In this document: positions 1-11,263 of the stretch, piece after piece
Layout of the letters: each line of letters opens with the position of its first letter
Position numbering within the stretch: position 1 is the stretch's first letter
DNA from: Ascaphus truei
Lineage: Eukaryota > Chordata > Amphibia > Anura > Ascaphidae
Direction: 5' to 3'
Assembly: GCA_036426205.1 (NCBI GenBank)
Contig: CM071587.1
Coordinates: forward strand, 248,001-312,000
DNA: 64,000 nucleotides
Made by a program: the position numbers and the translations under genes
The notes under the pieces: model-generated
The model's database searches: none
The model's input: only the letters and a program-made list of their open reading frames with translations
What the model was told of the DNA's origin: nothing

Positions 1-24
1 GGTCTGGAATGTTCCTTAGTTTAG

Positions 25-136
25 CAGCAGCAATCCTGGTGGACAAGTATAGGCACTGCAGGCTAGAACAAGACATTGAGACAGCTGCAGCAATCCCGGT
101 GGCCAAGCATGGGTACTGCAGGCAAGAATATGACAA
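25..136. repeat. Two imperfect tandem units of about 57 bp
   Basis: The stretch beginning cagcagcaatcctggtgga is followed by a second version beginning cagctgcagcaatcccggtgg, and both continue into a similar 'actgcaggc-agaa' segment. Only two units are visible. A minus-strand open frame across them has no recognisable protein content. Confidence 0.55.
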
Positions 137-260
137 ACTGTTAAAAAAAAAATTGGTACAGTAGAGGCAGCATTTATTCTAACAAAAACCAGTGGCAATT
201 CCCCAAAAGACCCAGGTACATTCTGAATACATGCCTTGAACTTTCCTTAAACTAGCCCCA

Positions 261-392
261 GCATTTCTGCATTGATTCATGGACTATCAGATTAACAGCA
301 GGGGGTCCCTGGCAGTCCCATTCAAACTGAATTGGACTGCCAGGGATCCCTGCTGTGTTAATCCTATGGGTCGTTAGTCAATGCAGAAATGC
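261..392. repeat. Foldback (MITE-like) palindrome
   Basis: The arms gcatttctgcattga and its reverse complement at 376-392 enclose an inverted core around 'gattaacagcaggggg ... ccctgctgtgttaatc'. The same core, with a tgaatgggact-type centre, recurs in the longer palindrome at 26298-26599, so the two are copies of one family. There is no coding content. It is probably a non-autonomous DNA transposon; superfamily not determined. Confidence 0.65.
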
Positions 393-413
393 CTTAAACA
401 TGCCTCAAACTAG

Positions 414-455
414 CCCAGAACATACCCAGCACATACCCAGCACATACCCAGAATG
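414..455. repeat. Short tandem repeat, unit cacatacccag (11 bp)
   Basis: About three and a half copies of an 11-base unit are visible directly. Confidence 0.7.
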
Positions 456-689
456 TAACCCGGCTAGTTTACAGCAAATGTTAGAATAAACGTTGCCTCT
501 ACTGTATATAAAGATGAGTTGAGAGAAACATTTCTGGAGAGGAAATACAAAAAATGCCACATATAAACAGCACTTCAGAAAGTAGAGGCAATAAATAGGG
601 CAGATCTAATTATAACAACAAAAAAAAGAGAGAGGAAAGGACAATGAAAATGACAAATTTAATTCGAAAATTCCGTTTATTACGGATTA

Positions 690-1340
690 CAACGCGATGG
701 CCCCGTAAATAAAAAAGATTGTGAAGAAACACTGGGGTATACACCTACGGGATGAAAAACTTAAAACCATTCTTCCGGACAATCCCCAAATAATTTTCAG
801 AAGGGATCCCAAATTTGAAACAAACCTTGGCACCTAGTTGTTTAAAGAAATCAACCACTGGATCCAATTGGCTAACAGAGTCCACCTGGCTAAGTGGATC
901 ACAGGATTATTTTACATGCACTAACTATAGTGCTTGTAAATTCAGCATTGGCCGCAGTAAATTAGTTTCCAAGGTAACCAATAAGGAATACGAAATTCAA
1001 TCCTTCATCAATTGCCGCAGCACCCATGTCGTGTACATTCTGGAATATGGGCTCCAAGATGTAGGCAGGACTAGCAGGCAGCAAAAATGAGATTATGGGA
1101 ACATGTCTATAACATCAAGAAAGGTTTACAGATCCATAGGTTATCGAACCACTTTAGACTAGTGCCCGACCAAAATCCCATTGGGTTGAAGTGTATGGGG
1201 ATAGAATGTTCAAAACCAAACTTCTAGAAGAGAACTTTTCTGGATGCACCAGCTGAAAACTCTGTCTCCTCATGGGTTGAATCTGGATTTTGATCTGGGC
1301 TCATTCCTGTGGGATTGAGATATACTCTGGCGCTATACCC
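690..1340 (+). pseudogene. Penelope-like element remnant: linker and GIY-YIG endonuclease region
   Basis: The translation contains the Penelope-like sequence leading into LAPSCLKKS, a Cys-rich linker (FTCTNYSACKF), and then the GIY-YIG nuclease start FINCRSTHVVYILE followed by VGRTSRQ. The frame breaks near 1075-1090, and further matches (RLWEHVYNIKKG, then SNHFRLVPDQNP) continue in another frame. Penelope-like elements encode a reverse transcriptase fused to a C-terminal GIY-YIG endonuclease. Only the part downstream of the reverse transcriptase core is left here. It is a dead 3' fragment on the + strand. Confidence 0.8.
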
Positions 1341-1840
1341 TTAATAACATTCTTATAGCAATGTCTTGTAATTGGATATATATGGTATATTGATACCTGT
1401 CCCGTACAGCCTTATACATTACACTAATCTATCTAGATTTATTCATTTAATAATGACTTATCATTTAATCATTTCCAGTCTCTATATTTTATATATATAT
1501 ATAGATATCCTAGGCTTCATTTTGCAAATCCAGTATAACCAACCCCACACTGATGAGACCTATTAAGGTCGAAACGGCTGTCTGTGGGTGGGTTTACTGG
1601 CTATGCATCTTAACCCAGGCTGTGCTCAAAGCTGTTAAATGCAGCAAGCATAAGCTTACAGGGGACCATACGGTTTTGAAGCAAAAGGTGGCACTGTGTG
1701 TTCATTTGCCTTCAGGGCTTTCACAGATTTTTTCACAAGTCCATGGGACAATTATTACATATATTCAGTGTAGTAGGTTCCTGCATACTGGTATGCCTTG
1801 TAGTGGCATGCAGGCTTATAAATGCTTTGGCCAAAGGGTT
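1341..1840. other. AT-rich stretch and partial dispersed repeat; no gene seen
   Basis: AT-rich sequence holds a short (TA)n run near 1490-1503. From about 1640 the segment 'gcagcaagcataagcttacaggggacca' and the following 'gcaaaaggtggcactgtg' match the repeat at 30310-30420. No supported coding sequence. Confidence 0.6.
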
Positions 1841-2222
1841 TATCCCCCCTTCCCACCAATCTTCGCCTTCCTGCCCGCCTTCCTGCCTCCCCGCCTCTGC
1901 CTTTCACCCGCCCTTACTCCGCCCGCCTCTGCCTTTCACCCACCGCCTCACAGCCGCTGCATGCACTCAGACTCCCGAAACACTCGACCCATACCTGCCG
2001 CCACACACACCTGCTGCCTCCCGCCCCTACGCACCGACATCACTGACCCACCACCTCACACCCTAGCAGGACCCCCACTCACAGAGAGCACTCACAACCC
2101 ACGCGACACCAGCCGCCTCACACCCTAGCAGGACCCCCACTCACAGACAGCACTCACAACCCACGTGCCACCTGCCGCCTCACACCCTAGCAGGACCCCC
2201 ACTCACAGACAGCACTCACATC
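1841..2222. repeat. C-rich minisatellite, about 61-bp units, Helitron-associated
   Basis: A pyrimidine/C-rich segment leads into about three units of about 61 bp, each containing 'caccctagcaggaccccc' and 'agcactcacaacccac'. The same segment and minisatellite occur inside the Helitron-like units at 3140-3730 and 10280-10880, so this is probably an internal fragment of that family. Open frames across it are by-products of low complexity. Confidence 0.65.
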
Positions 2223-2664
2223 TTTCGGGGTTTTAAGATTACCTTTGAGTATGGCAACCCTCAGATCATTCATCTTATGGCCAGAGTCAGAGAAATGTTT
2301 GCCACCCACACCATTTATATCCCTCTCACTCCACACACACCTTGTGTAGAGCACTGTTTATATTGTGGGCTCTCCATTCATTTTAATTCACACTGATACA
2401 CATAGACACTCTTTCTTCACTTGATTTCAGTCCTCTAGCCATAAAACACATCCACACCGGGGGAAGAACCAGCACAGATAACATTCCAAGAGACACTGTT
2501 TTTAAGCAATCCTTGCTTCATTCATTGTAACATCGCCGGAAGAAGAGATCAGTGTATCCCGAAAGCTCGCACAAATAAAAGCATTTCGTTAGCCACAGAA
2601 CGGTATCATCTATTTATTTTTTGATTATTGAAGCTCGGCTAACACGGTACTGATACCTCTACAT
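2223..2664 (+). mobile_element. Penelope-type 3' end repeat (single arm)
   Basis: The segment contains 'catcgccggaagaagagatc' followed by 'cccgaaagctcgcacaaataaaag' and 'gttagccacagaacggtatc'. The same sequence occurs as facing inverted arms at 5165-5620. From memory, the GAAAGCTC...AATAAA...GTTAGYC layout resembles the 3' end of vertebrate Penelope-type repeats; this assignment is inference. It carries an AATAAA-type polyadenylation signal. Confidence 0.5.
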
Positions 2665-2690
2665 ATATATATATATATATATATATATCA
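2665..2690. repeat. (TA)n microsatellite
   Basis: Uninterrupted alternating TA. Confidence 0.9.
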
Positions 2691-2699
2691 TAATAAAAA

Positions 2700-2837
2700 T
2701 GGTTATTGAGGCAAAAGGTGACACTGTGTGCTCATTTGCATGTCATTTCCCAGAATCCCTTGCTGCAGTGGAAGTGCTGTATGCTGGGTGATAAGACATG
2801 CAGATGAGCATACAGTTGTATTTGCATATTTGCTTTC
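2700..2837. repeat. Dispersed repeat containing ATTTGCATG boxes, cut by the gap
   Basis: The segment 'gcaaaaggtgacactgtgtg' followed by 'tcatttgcatgtcatttccc' and 'agaatcccttgctgcagtgg' recurs at 30370-30445, with a looser relative at 29850-29890. The N run truncates it on the right. Family unknown. Confidence 0.6.
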
Positions 2838-2940
2838 NNNNNNNNNNNNNNNNNNNNNNNNNNNNNNNNNNNNNNNNNNNNNNNNNNNNNNNNNNNNNNN
2901 NNNNNNNNNNNNNNNNNNNNNNNNNNNNNNNNNNNNNNNN
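2838..2940. other. Assembly gap (103 N)
   Basis: A run of N. It directly precedes the first copy of the 7.1-kb duplicated block, which matters for judging whether that duplication is real. Confidence 1.
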
Positions 2941-3941
2941 CAGCCCCGCGCCCGCCGCCCCGCCACATCCCACCCCACGGCCCCCGGGGCCCACAACACG
3001 GGACCCCCGTCCCACCCCCGGCCACCCCGCCCACCACCCTCACCCGGCCCCGCCCACACACTGCCCCCCGCCACACCCTACCCCCTTTTCCCATCCCCCA
3101 CCCCCACCACCCTTCCCCCACCCCCTCCCAGCACACCCTTCCCCCCTTCCCCACCATCTTCACCTTCCAGCCCGCCTTCATGCCTCCCGCCTCTCTGCTT
3201 TCGCGCCCACCAGCCTCTGCCTTTCACCCGCCCTTACTCCGCCGCTCTGGCCTTTCACCCCACCGCCTCACAGCCCACTGCATGCACTAACAGACTGCCG
3301 ACACACTCGACACATACCTGCGCCACCACACAACTGCTGCCTCCCGCCCCTACGCAACCGACATCACTGACCCACCACCTCACACCCTAGCAGGACCCCC
3401 ACTCACAGAGAGCACTCACAAACCCACGCGACACCTGCCGCCTCACACCCTAGGCAGGACCCCCCACTCACAGACAGCCACTCACAAACCCATGTGCCAC
3501 CCGCCGCCTCACACCCTAGCAGGACCCCCACTCTACAGACAGCACTCACAACCCACACGCACACCCTGCCGCCTCCACCCTAGCAGACCACCACTCACAG
3601 ACAGCACTCAAACCCACGCGCCACCTGCCGCCTCACACCTAGCAGGGGACCCCCACTCACAGACATCACTCACAACCACCGCCGACCAACCTGCCGCCTC
3701 ACACCCTAGCAGACCCGAACGCACTCACATTTTTACATCTGTTATGTCACCAACAATATACATTGTACTGTGGTGTGTTTACATAAAACCATTTTTAAAA
3801 CATCGTATTACATTTTATTCCATCTTTCTTTTCAAATTATTATCCACTTTCCAACAAATAGTCACACATTGTTCCACGATTTCTTAAAATAATAACCTAT
3901 TACGCATTTACATCCCGGGTCAAACGCCGGTCTCTCAGCTA

Positions 3942-3942
<1 letters not shown>
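2941..3942 (+). mobile_element. Helitron-like non-autonomous element, 3' end intact
   Basis: The right end reads 'cgccggtctctcagCTAG' followed by T: a short GC hairpin and a CTRR terminus, as in Helitrons. The element at 61043-62065 ends almost identically. The left end is lost in the gap. The interior is GC-rich (2941-3060) and then a minisatellite of about 60-bp units with 'caccctagcaggaccccc' (3380-3730). It has no Rep/helicase coding. Helitrons transpose by rolling-circle replication and insert between A and T without target duplication. Confidence 0.7.
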
Positions 3943-3985
<43 letters not shown>

Positions 3986-4010
3986 ATATATATAATATAT
4001 TAATATATGA
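3943..4010. repeat. (TA)n microsatellite
   Basis: An interrupted TA run directly follows the Helitron-like CTAG end. Confidence 0.9.
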
Positions 4011-4093
4011 TACGAACCAATCCAAAGACCAGTAAAGAGACAGCACACCGCACGGGTTAATCCAAAATCTATATTCAAACATGAATACACGTA

Positions 4094-4134
4094 AGCCAAC
4101 GTTTCGGTCCCACAGATAGACCTTCCTCAGGGCC
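4094..4134 (-). ncRNA. Hammerhead-ribozyme-like motif, left arm
   Basis: The minus strand reads CCCTGAGGAAGG, a variable loop, then GGACCGAAACGTTGGC. This fits core CUGANGA, stem II GGTC/GACC (one extra A before the stem), GAA, a minimal palindromic stem III ACGT, cleavage-site T, and stem I GCC/GGC. In the left arm 'tctatctgtgggacc' retains the stem. Activity is untested; the extra A departs from the canonical core. Confidence 0.5.
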
Positions 4135-4903
4135 GTGCAACCCACAAGTGCAAGTACCACACATATACCTCACCCATAGTGCAAGCAACAAAGGGACACA
4201 ATCCCTCCCACCCTTGTCTGCTGCTCTCACTATAATCCCACTTGTTCTCCCGTAGCATTTTCAGGGCAGCTCTCTCCTCTCTCGATGTATTAAAAAGCTG
4301 GTTCTTAATGATTCTTCGAATTTCCGTGTGTCTTTCGGTCACCAAGTTCATAAATGCAGCTATGTTGGGGTTCAGTGAGTGCGGTCAAGGGCTTCCTGGT
4401 CTTAAATGGATTTGGGGTAATGTCTCCAGAAGGATAATAATCAATATTCTTAGAGAAGAAATCCTTTAACTTCAATTGTCTGTGCAGTCTGTACATATCA
4501 ACCTCCCAGTCACAAAGGAATCCTGCATATGGGTTGGCACAAATGATAGAGCTTTCTGTAAAATGCTAACCTCTGCCGGTGTCAGTGAGTGGTCCGATAG
4601 ATGTAGATCACCGTCTCGCTTGCCTGGTGCCCTTGTCGCTTTTTTTCCTTCGCGCACGGATTACCGCAAGGGCAGTAGACCCTGGGACAGTGTCTAAAGG
4701 GTGTCTTTCTCCTAATAGTTTTAAGTGCCTACTCTCATGTCATGATGAGTCCATTTGGATAATCAGGTAGGTATAGGGGGGGGCACGGAGCACAGCTATG
4801 TGCATATTGTCTGATAGCATGTGGTGATGGTTCCCTTTGTTTGCATTGCACTATGGGGGGATGAGGGTATATATGTTGTGGTTCACTTGCACTTGTGGTG
4901 CAC

Positions 4904-4944
4904 GGCCCTGAGGAAGGTCTCTCTGTGGGACCGAAACGTTGGCT
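4904..4944 (+). ncRNA. Hammerhead-ribozyme-like motif, right arm
   Basis: Same motif on the + strand: GGCC, CTGAGGA, extra A, GGTC-loop-GACC, GAA, ACGT, T, GGC. Stem I can form from GCC and GGC. This is one of the best preserved examples in the window. Confidence 0.55.
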
Positions 4945-5102
4945 ACGTGTATTCATGTTGTGAATATAGATTTTTGGATTAACCCCGTGCGGTTGTGCTG
5001 TCTCTTTACTGGTCTTTGGATGGTTCGTATCATACTTATTTTTTATGGGACTAGCATCTGCTATTATAACCTTTTCTACTGCATTGTGCTGACTGGACCT
5101 TC

Positions 5103-5106
<4 letters not shown>

Positions 5107-5162
<56 letters not shown>
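5107..5162. repeat. (TA)n microsatellite
   Basis: About 28 TA units. Confidence 0.95.
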
Positions 5163-5164
<2 letters not shown>

Positions 5165-5620
5165 AAAATAAATAGATGATACCGTCTGTGGCTAACGAAT
5201 GCTTTTATTTGTGACGAGCTTTCGAGAATACACTGATACTCTTCTTTCCGGCGATGTTACAAGAATGAAGCAAGGATAACTTAAAAACAGGTCTCTGGAA
5301 TGTTATCTGTGCTTCTCCTTCCTCCCCCCGGTGTGGATGTGTTTTATGGCTAGAGGTGTCAAAGGGAACTGAAAGCAAGTGAAGAAGAGTGTGTATGTTG
5401 TCAGTGTGATAAAATGAATGGAGAGCCCACAGTTATAAACGTGCTCTATTTTCTGTTTTAAAGTTATCCTGCTTCATTCATTGTAACATCGCCGGAAGAA
5501 GAGATCAGTGTATCGCGAAAGCTCGCACAAATAAAAGCATTCGTTAGCCAAACGGTATCATCTATTTATTTTTTGATGATTGAAGCTCGGCTACACGGAT
5601 ACTGATACCTCTACATGTAT
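5165..5620. mobile_element. Inverted-arm element with Penelope-type 3' ends
   Basis: The left arm (minus-strand sense, about 5175-5300) and right arm (+ sense, about 5460-5590) are inverted copies of the 'catcgccggaagaagaga ... gaaagctcgcacaaataaaa ... gttagcc' unit also seen singly at 2520-2600. The two 3' ends point outward. A single insertion with inverted termini or two head-to-head insertions could explain this. Copy 2 lies at 12325-12770. Confidence 0.6.
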
Positions 5621-5624
5621 ATAT

Positions 5625-5704
5625 ATTTTATTATATATATATAGAAATATCTATATATATATATAAGATATAGATATATTATATATAGATAGATATATAT
5701 AGAT

Positions 5705-5740
<36 letters not shown>
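5625..5740. repeat. Imperfect (TA)n / TATAGA repeat
   Basis: Low-complexity TA sequence with TAGA interruptions. It ends in a T run. Confidence 0.85.
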
Positions 5741-5744
5741 TTTT

Positions 5745-7679
5745 TTTAATGGAAACATTTTTTCTATCTTTTGAAATGTCATTACTGCGGTATTTAATGC
5801 CTCTTTTAGATTAAAGTACTCACTGGATAACAATGAACGACATATTTCCAAGTATGAGTTTTTTTGTATGTTTAGATTACTGCATGTATAGCTTTAAATC
5901 CTTCATGTGCAGCACCAAGCATGGAATATTGGGTTATTATTGATGATACTAACGTCATAGTGATGTAGATATATCATCTTTATTGGTACATCATATTAGA
6001 TAGCATTTAGTGACGTTATTATCTTTTAGAGGCACTAGAAAGCCCAGTTCTGAATGGTGCAATTGTGTGTGCACTTCAGGGGTTAAAGGTTTTTGATTGT
6101 CACATTTGTCTAATTGGTGAGACTATATTAAGGAGGGTACTTCCCCATGTAGTCATTATACCCCTGATGAAGTGAGGCATTGCTCACAAAACGCGTAGGG
6201 TGAGGTTAGCTGCTACTATTCTGCTACTGCTGGCATTCCAGATGTCCGTTTTATATGTTTTATTACATTTTAGTTTCCTAGTGGGTCAGTTCTATGTTGT
6301 TTTTCCCCCTTTTTCTATTAATTATTGTTGTGGATATCCCAGTGATCTGCAGACTTTGTCCTGTCATCAAGATATACCCTTTTGTAAGTTATATCCCACT
6401 GTCAGGCACTGTTGGTGTGCTGGTGCGCACTAGGAGCTATTAGTAAAAGGGTTAAATATTTGAGTGTTACCTTCTACACCTAGGAAGTTCACCTAAATCC
6501 TGCACAAAGGATTAATGGGATCATTTTATAATAGCATCTTCATTCACAAGTGATCTATTGCTGGGTGTCCACATCTGGTCAAATGATTCACTCACATAGG
6601 TAGTATTGCTCATTACTTGTTGCACTATATGTTATTATACACTTTCTAAATATATATTTTCTTTTACATCTGCACTGAGCACGGAGTGAAGTCCAGCGCC
6701 GAGGAGGACATTTTTTGCAAAGACTTTCGGGATAGGATCTGACTAACCCTAGGGACCATCTGGCTGCAGGACTTCGTTATTAAAGCTGCCGGTTTAAAAA
6801 ATATATATATTTTTTTTTTCCTATTCAATATGTGCATCAATACAATCTGAACACTGACAAGTGATTAGCTAAGCTGCAGATCGATCCGTTCTCCTGTAAT
6901 CAATCGCTTGCTCTGGGGCTATTTAATACAGTTCTTGCACAGCATTCTGGGCAATGTAGTCCTGGAATATGATTGAGTGGGCAGTAACTAGATACAATTG
7001 GTTCACTGCTAGAGAGAGGGCGGGCTCAAGAGCCAGAGCCTATCAGAAGGGGCTGTCACTTTGGAAATGCTTCCAACATTAGAGACATTAAAAATGTCTT
7101 TAAAACATTTATTTTGTTAATTTAAATGCTACAAGCATTTTCTCATATGTAGGATTTTGCTTGAACTGCTGCTTTAAGTGGACGCAACACTTATTGCACG
7201 TATATAATTTATTATAATTGATTTTGTATTTGCATTATAATATGTTATTTGTAAACATATCACTTCTATATTATATGCGCTAATTTTTGGGGTAAAGCGC
7301 TAAAGTTGTGTATTTTTGTATTCGCATGTTGGCGCAGATCTACGTGTTAAGAAACGTGCGACTTGCGTTACTTTTCATGACGGTTTCCTGTGTTGGTTCT
7401 CTCCATCACCTTAATGGCGACGTATACCCTTTTTTTTTTAACACAGAACAACCCAAATTCCACAAGAGATGAAAATGCTAATTTTTTCAACGTAAATGTG
7501 TCAGCAAACGTTGTGGATACGTAAACCCCATGTTTGCAGTCTCGACCATTCTCTTCTTTTATGTTTTACAAATATTCCATTATTTTGGCTGCTCCACGGA
7601 CTACCACACTGATTTCTCCCTTTTTCTGTGTATACCCCCCAGAAAAAGTCCCCAGAAAAATTAAATAAAGTTTGAGTAT
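5745..7679. other. Unrecognised, probably repeat-derived; one hammerhead-like motif; no gene
   Basis: About 1.9 kb without a supported coding frame. It contains the hammerhead-like motif at 6160-6201 and AT-rich 3' sequence after it. The open frame at 6200-6433 starts inside that motif and has no family likeness. The whole interval recurs in copy 2 with small indels. Confidence 0.6.
6160..6201 (+). ncRNA. Hammerhead-ribozyme-like motif
   Basis: CCC, CTGATGA, extra A, stem II GTGAG-loop-CTCAC, then AAA in place of GAA, palindromic stem III ACGCGT, A, GGGT. Stem I ACCC/GGGT is possible. The G12-to-A change should weaken or abolish catalysis. In copy 2 (about 13295-13335) indels disrupt the motif. 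Confidence 0.45.
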
Positions 7680-8095
7680 TTATGTATGTCTTTATTTATA
7701 TAGCGCAATTAATGTACATCGCGCTTCACAGCAGTAACACATGTGACAATCGTTTAAATAACAAATAGTACAAATAACACATAATGGGAAGAAGTGCTTC
7801 AGACAAAAGTAACATTTAGGAAAAGGAGTCCCTACCCCGAAGAGCTTACAATCTAATAGGTAGGAAGGAAGAACGTACAGAGACAGTACGAGAGCGTTCT
7901 GGCAAGTGCGTCTGCAAGGGACCAAGGTTTATGTATGAGTTGTAAATTATCAGCCACGGAGCTACTCATATGCGTCCTTAAGCAGGTGTGTTTTGAGGTG
8001 GGTCTTAAAGGTGGATAGAGAGGGTGCTAGTCGGATATTGAGGGGAAGGTCATTCCAAAGGTGTGGGGCAGGCGTGTGAGTAAAACATATATTGT
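7680..8095. repeat. Dispersed repeat of unknown family
   Basis: The segment begins 'tttatttatatagcgcaatt' and runs through 'ccctaccccgaagagcttac' to 'ggtcattccaaaggtgtggg'. This style of sequence is familiar as an abundant interspersed repeat in lower vertebrates, but I cannot name the family. The minus-strand open frame inside it is not a gene. Confidence 0.45.
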
Positions 8096-9841
8096 TTCAC
8101 TCCATTCCTGCATCAAAAAGTATATTTATAAATGATGTTAAATATTATTTCATCCATTACATGACTATATACTGTACCTGTGTAATGCATTTTCATTTGA
8201 GAAGTGCTAATGTACAGTAAATATATGAACAAAGGTGCTGTTTTCATGCCAGTGATATGCATGACATTACTAGAAATGCCATCCAACTGGAATAATCTTA
8301 ATAAAGAAATGGATATACTGCTTGTGTTGTGCTCTTCCTTCATGCTATAGCTTTCACATGAGAGCTGCTTTGATGTTTTAATGTCTTACCCTGATTATAG
8401 CACATTTGCCCTGTCCTGTCATTGCAGCAATCAGTCTGCAGTTTATGTAAGAAACTTCGTAGCCACAGATTCTTCCATTCTTAAACTCCTCCAACCCGGA
8501 GAAAAACAAACCCGCTGTAGAGATTATTGTCACGTTTCACACTGATTCCAGTTGATAAATGTTCGGAAGGCTAACACCTAAATGTGTCATGTTTGGTACC
8601 CGCATACAATAAAGCCTCCAATTGTTACAAGATGCCCCGAGCTTCAGGTACGGGTTCACCATAGCACACTTCTTCACAAAGGGTGGATTAAAGTGGGAGG
8701 ACTCCAATGGGAGAAAATTGTAGGGTTGACCCACATGACTGTAATATGTTTCACAGCGTAGGGAAATACACAGTTATTAATAGAGCAGAATCCACAATGT
8801 ATGCTGGGGATGAGGTGTGCACCTAATGATAAATAGTGCTAAAAACTTCTGGCTTAAAAGGACACATCAATATTATGACTCTGCATGTTTTAAAGACAGG
8901 GTTGACAAACTGAAGCTACTTGTCAACGAGTCAAAATATCATTAATCCACGTAATTACTTATTGTTCATACGAAGATGTTAATTCCACCAGTCCCTGTGG
9001 TTACAAGATGTATTTATGACATCTGTTTAGCATTTTATGGATTGTGGTAATTCACATTCTCCCCTTAACAAGGGAGCGTCTCCCCGGTCCTGCTGTGCCG
9101 AGAAAAAACCACACAAGTTGTTACAAGAGCCAAAGCAAACAAGAGCACAACATGTTATTGAGTAGAGAGGAAGTTGGAGTTCTTCTTGTAAGAAGAGCCG
9201 TGTGGCGATGACATTGTTCTTCTCAAATTCAGTGATTCCCCGAGGGGCAGGTTTTCATTTAGCAATCTAAATAAACACTTCCGTCTATAAATAGAAAGTG
9301 TGGGTCAGCGTGAGGAGCTTCACAAATAAAGGCAATAAATAGAAATGTGACCTGCTCCATATTTTTTTTTTTCACACTAAGGTGTTTGTGCACCCACAGT
9401 TCCCCATTATAATAAGGGAACTCTGATTTTGGCTTTGGCCAGATGTTATTGCACTAAATCACATTTATTTTAAGCCCCTCAGGGCATTTTCACATATCTC
9501 ACGGAGTTTAGTCCACAGGACATTAAGAAATTACATATGTTCAGTGTAGGTACCTGCTAAACGGAGTCTACCGTGACGAGGTTGGCAGACTTGAATCATG
9601 TTTGGATCAAAAGATGCAACCAAATGACTCCTTTGTTATAAAGACAGGTTCTAAATGTTAAAATGTCACTAGTGTATTTTAGCCCAAATTGGTAGGAGCG
9701 CAGGATCTGTTCTTTTGTTTTCCACATATGTAAGGCCAGTCCTTTTACCAGCAGCGCATTTCTAAAGAAAAGGAGGAGAGAAGTAATATGGGCAGTCTTC
9801 TCTGTCACTGTCTGCGCCATATTCTGCTCAGACCACCACCT
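8096..9841. other. No gene or known element recognised
   Basis: Ordinary intergenic sequence with short open frames only. It is repeated at about 15235-16945 with scattered indels, which break the short open frames differently in each copy and so argue against coding. Confidence 0.6.
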
Positions 9842-10088
9842 GCTCCATGTTCTGCTCAGACACTGCCTGCTCCATGTTCTGCTCATACACTGCCTGCTCC
9901 ATGTTCTGCTCATACACTGCCTGCTCATTTCATGCTCTACACCTGACTTGCTCCATGTTCTCCTCATACACTGCTTGCTCCATGTTCTGCTCATACACTG
10001 CCTGCTCCATGTTCTCCTCATACACTGCCTGCTCCATGTTCTCCTCATACACTGCCTGCTCCATGTTCTACTCATACACTGCTTGCTC
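9842..10088. repeat. 27-bp minisatellite, short array
   Basis: About nine units of 'ctgctccatgttctgctcat' plus acactgc. It ends abruptly at the GC-rich start of duplication copy 2. The longer array at 16945-17690 is the same repeat. Confidence 0.9.
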
Positions 10089-11112
10089 CAGCCCCGCGCC
10101 CGCCGCCCCGCCACATCCCACCCCACGGCCCCCGGGGCCCACAACACGGGACCCCCGTCCCACCCCCGGCCACCCCGCCCACCACCCTCACCCGGCCCCG
10201 CCCACACACTGACCCCTCCCCCACAACCCTACCCCCTTTTCCCCCCCCCACACCCTTCCCCCCCCCTCCCACACCCTTCCCCCCCTTCCCACCAATCTTC
10301 ACCTTCCCCGCTCATCCTCCCGTCCTTACTGCTTTCGCGCCCACCAGCCTCTGTCCTTTCACCCGCCCTTTACCTACTCGTCGCCGCTCTGCCTTTCACC
10401 CTCGCACTCACAGCCCACTTGCATGCACTAACAGACTCCCGACACATCCTCGCCACATACCTGCCGCCACACCACAACTGCTGCCTTCCGCCCCTACGCA
10501 ACCCGACAAATCACTGACCCACCCTCACACCCAGCAGGATCCCCCCCACTCACAGAGAGCCCTCACAACAACCCACGCGACAAATCCCATCGCCAGCAAC
10601 CAAATCGCACAACCCTAGCAGGTACCCCCCTCACAGGACATCACTCACAACCCATGTGCCCACACCTGCCGCGCCTCACACCCTAGCAGGACCCCCACTC
10701 TACAGGAAGCACTCAACACCCACACGCCACCTGCCGCCTCACACCCTACAGACCACCACTCACAGACAGCATCTCAAAACCCACTGCACCACCCTGCCGT
10801 CCTCATCCCTGCAGGGGACCCCCACTCTACAACCAGCTCTCCAAAACACCCGCGACCACCTGCCGCCTCACACCCTAGCAGGACCACCCTCACATTTTTA
10901 CATCTGTTATGTCACCAAAATTACATTGTACTGTGGTTGTGTTTACAAAAACCATTTTAAAAACATCAGTATTACATTTTATTCCATCTTTCTTTTCAAA
11001 TTATTATCCAACCTTCCAACAAATAGTCACCAATTGTTCCACATTCCACGTTTATAAATAATATTACCTATTACGCATTTACATCCCCGGTCAACGCCGG
11101 TCTCTCAGCTAG
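10089..11112 (+). mobile_element. Helitron-like element, duplicate copy
   Basis: Same GC-rich start, 60-bp minisatellite and terminal 'tctctcagCTAG' as 2941-3942, with many indels in the C-rich part. Confidence 0.65.
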
Positions 11113-11119
11113 TATATAT

Positions 11120-11172
<53 letters not shown>
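11113..11172. repeat. (TA)n microsatellite
   Basis: Counterpart of the run at 3943-4010. Confidence 0.9.
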
Positions 11173-11178
<6 letters not shown>

Positions 11179-11263
11179 GATACGAACCAATCCAAAGACC
11201 GTAAAGAGACAGCACACCGCACGGGTTAATCCAAAATCTATATTCAACAGGAAATACCACGTA

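Larger units (their letters stand above)
4010..5060 (-). mobile_element. Penelope-derived element with inverted terminal arms
   Basis: The left arm (about 4010-4160) and right arm (about 4885-5040) are inverted copies. Each holds 'agacagcac' with the counterpart 'gtgctgtctc', and each carries a hammerhead-like motif facing outward. Between them, the minus strand reads parts of a Penelope-type N-terminal region in broken frames: LSDHSLTPAEVSILQKA, then MYRLHRQLKLKDFFSKNID, then PLTALTEPQHSCIYEL. The reverse transcriptase and endonuclease domains are absent, so this is a non-autonomous internal-deletion derivative. Copy 2 is at 11170-12210. Assignment of the N-terminal segment to Penelope is from family knowledge. 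Confidence 0.65.
2941..10088 (+). repeat. 7.1-kb direct duplication, copy 1
   Basis: Copy 1 starts at cagccccgcgcccgccgcc immediately after the N run. It holds, in order, a Helitron-like unit, two inverted-arm Penelope-related elements, about 1.9 kb of unrecognised sequence, a dispersed repeat at 7680-8095, more unrecognised sequence and a 27-bp minisatellite. Copy 2 repeats this order without rearrangement. The copies differ mainly by 1-3 base indels. Probably an assembly duplication (see findings). Confidence 0.85.

Noticed and set aside
2703..3390. Open frames across the N gap and the C-rich repeat
   Set aside because: They contain about 35 unknown residues and otherwise low-complexity Pro-rich translation of a minisatellite.
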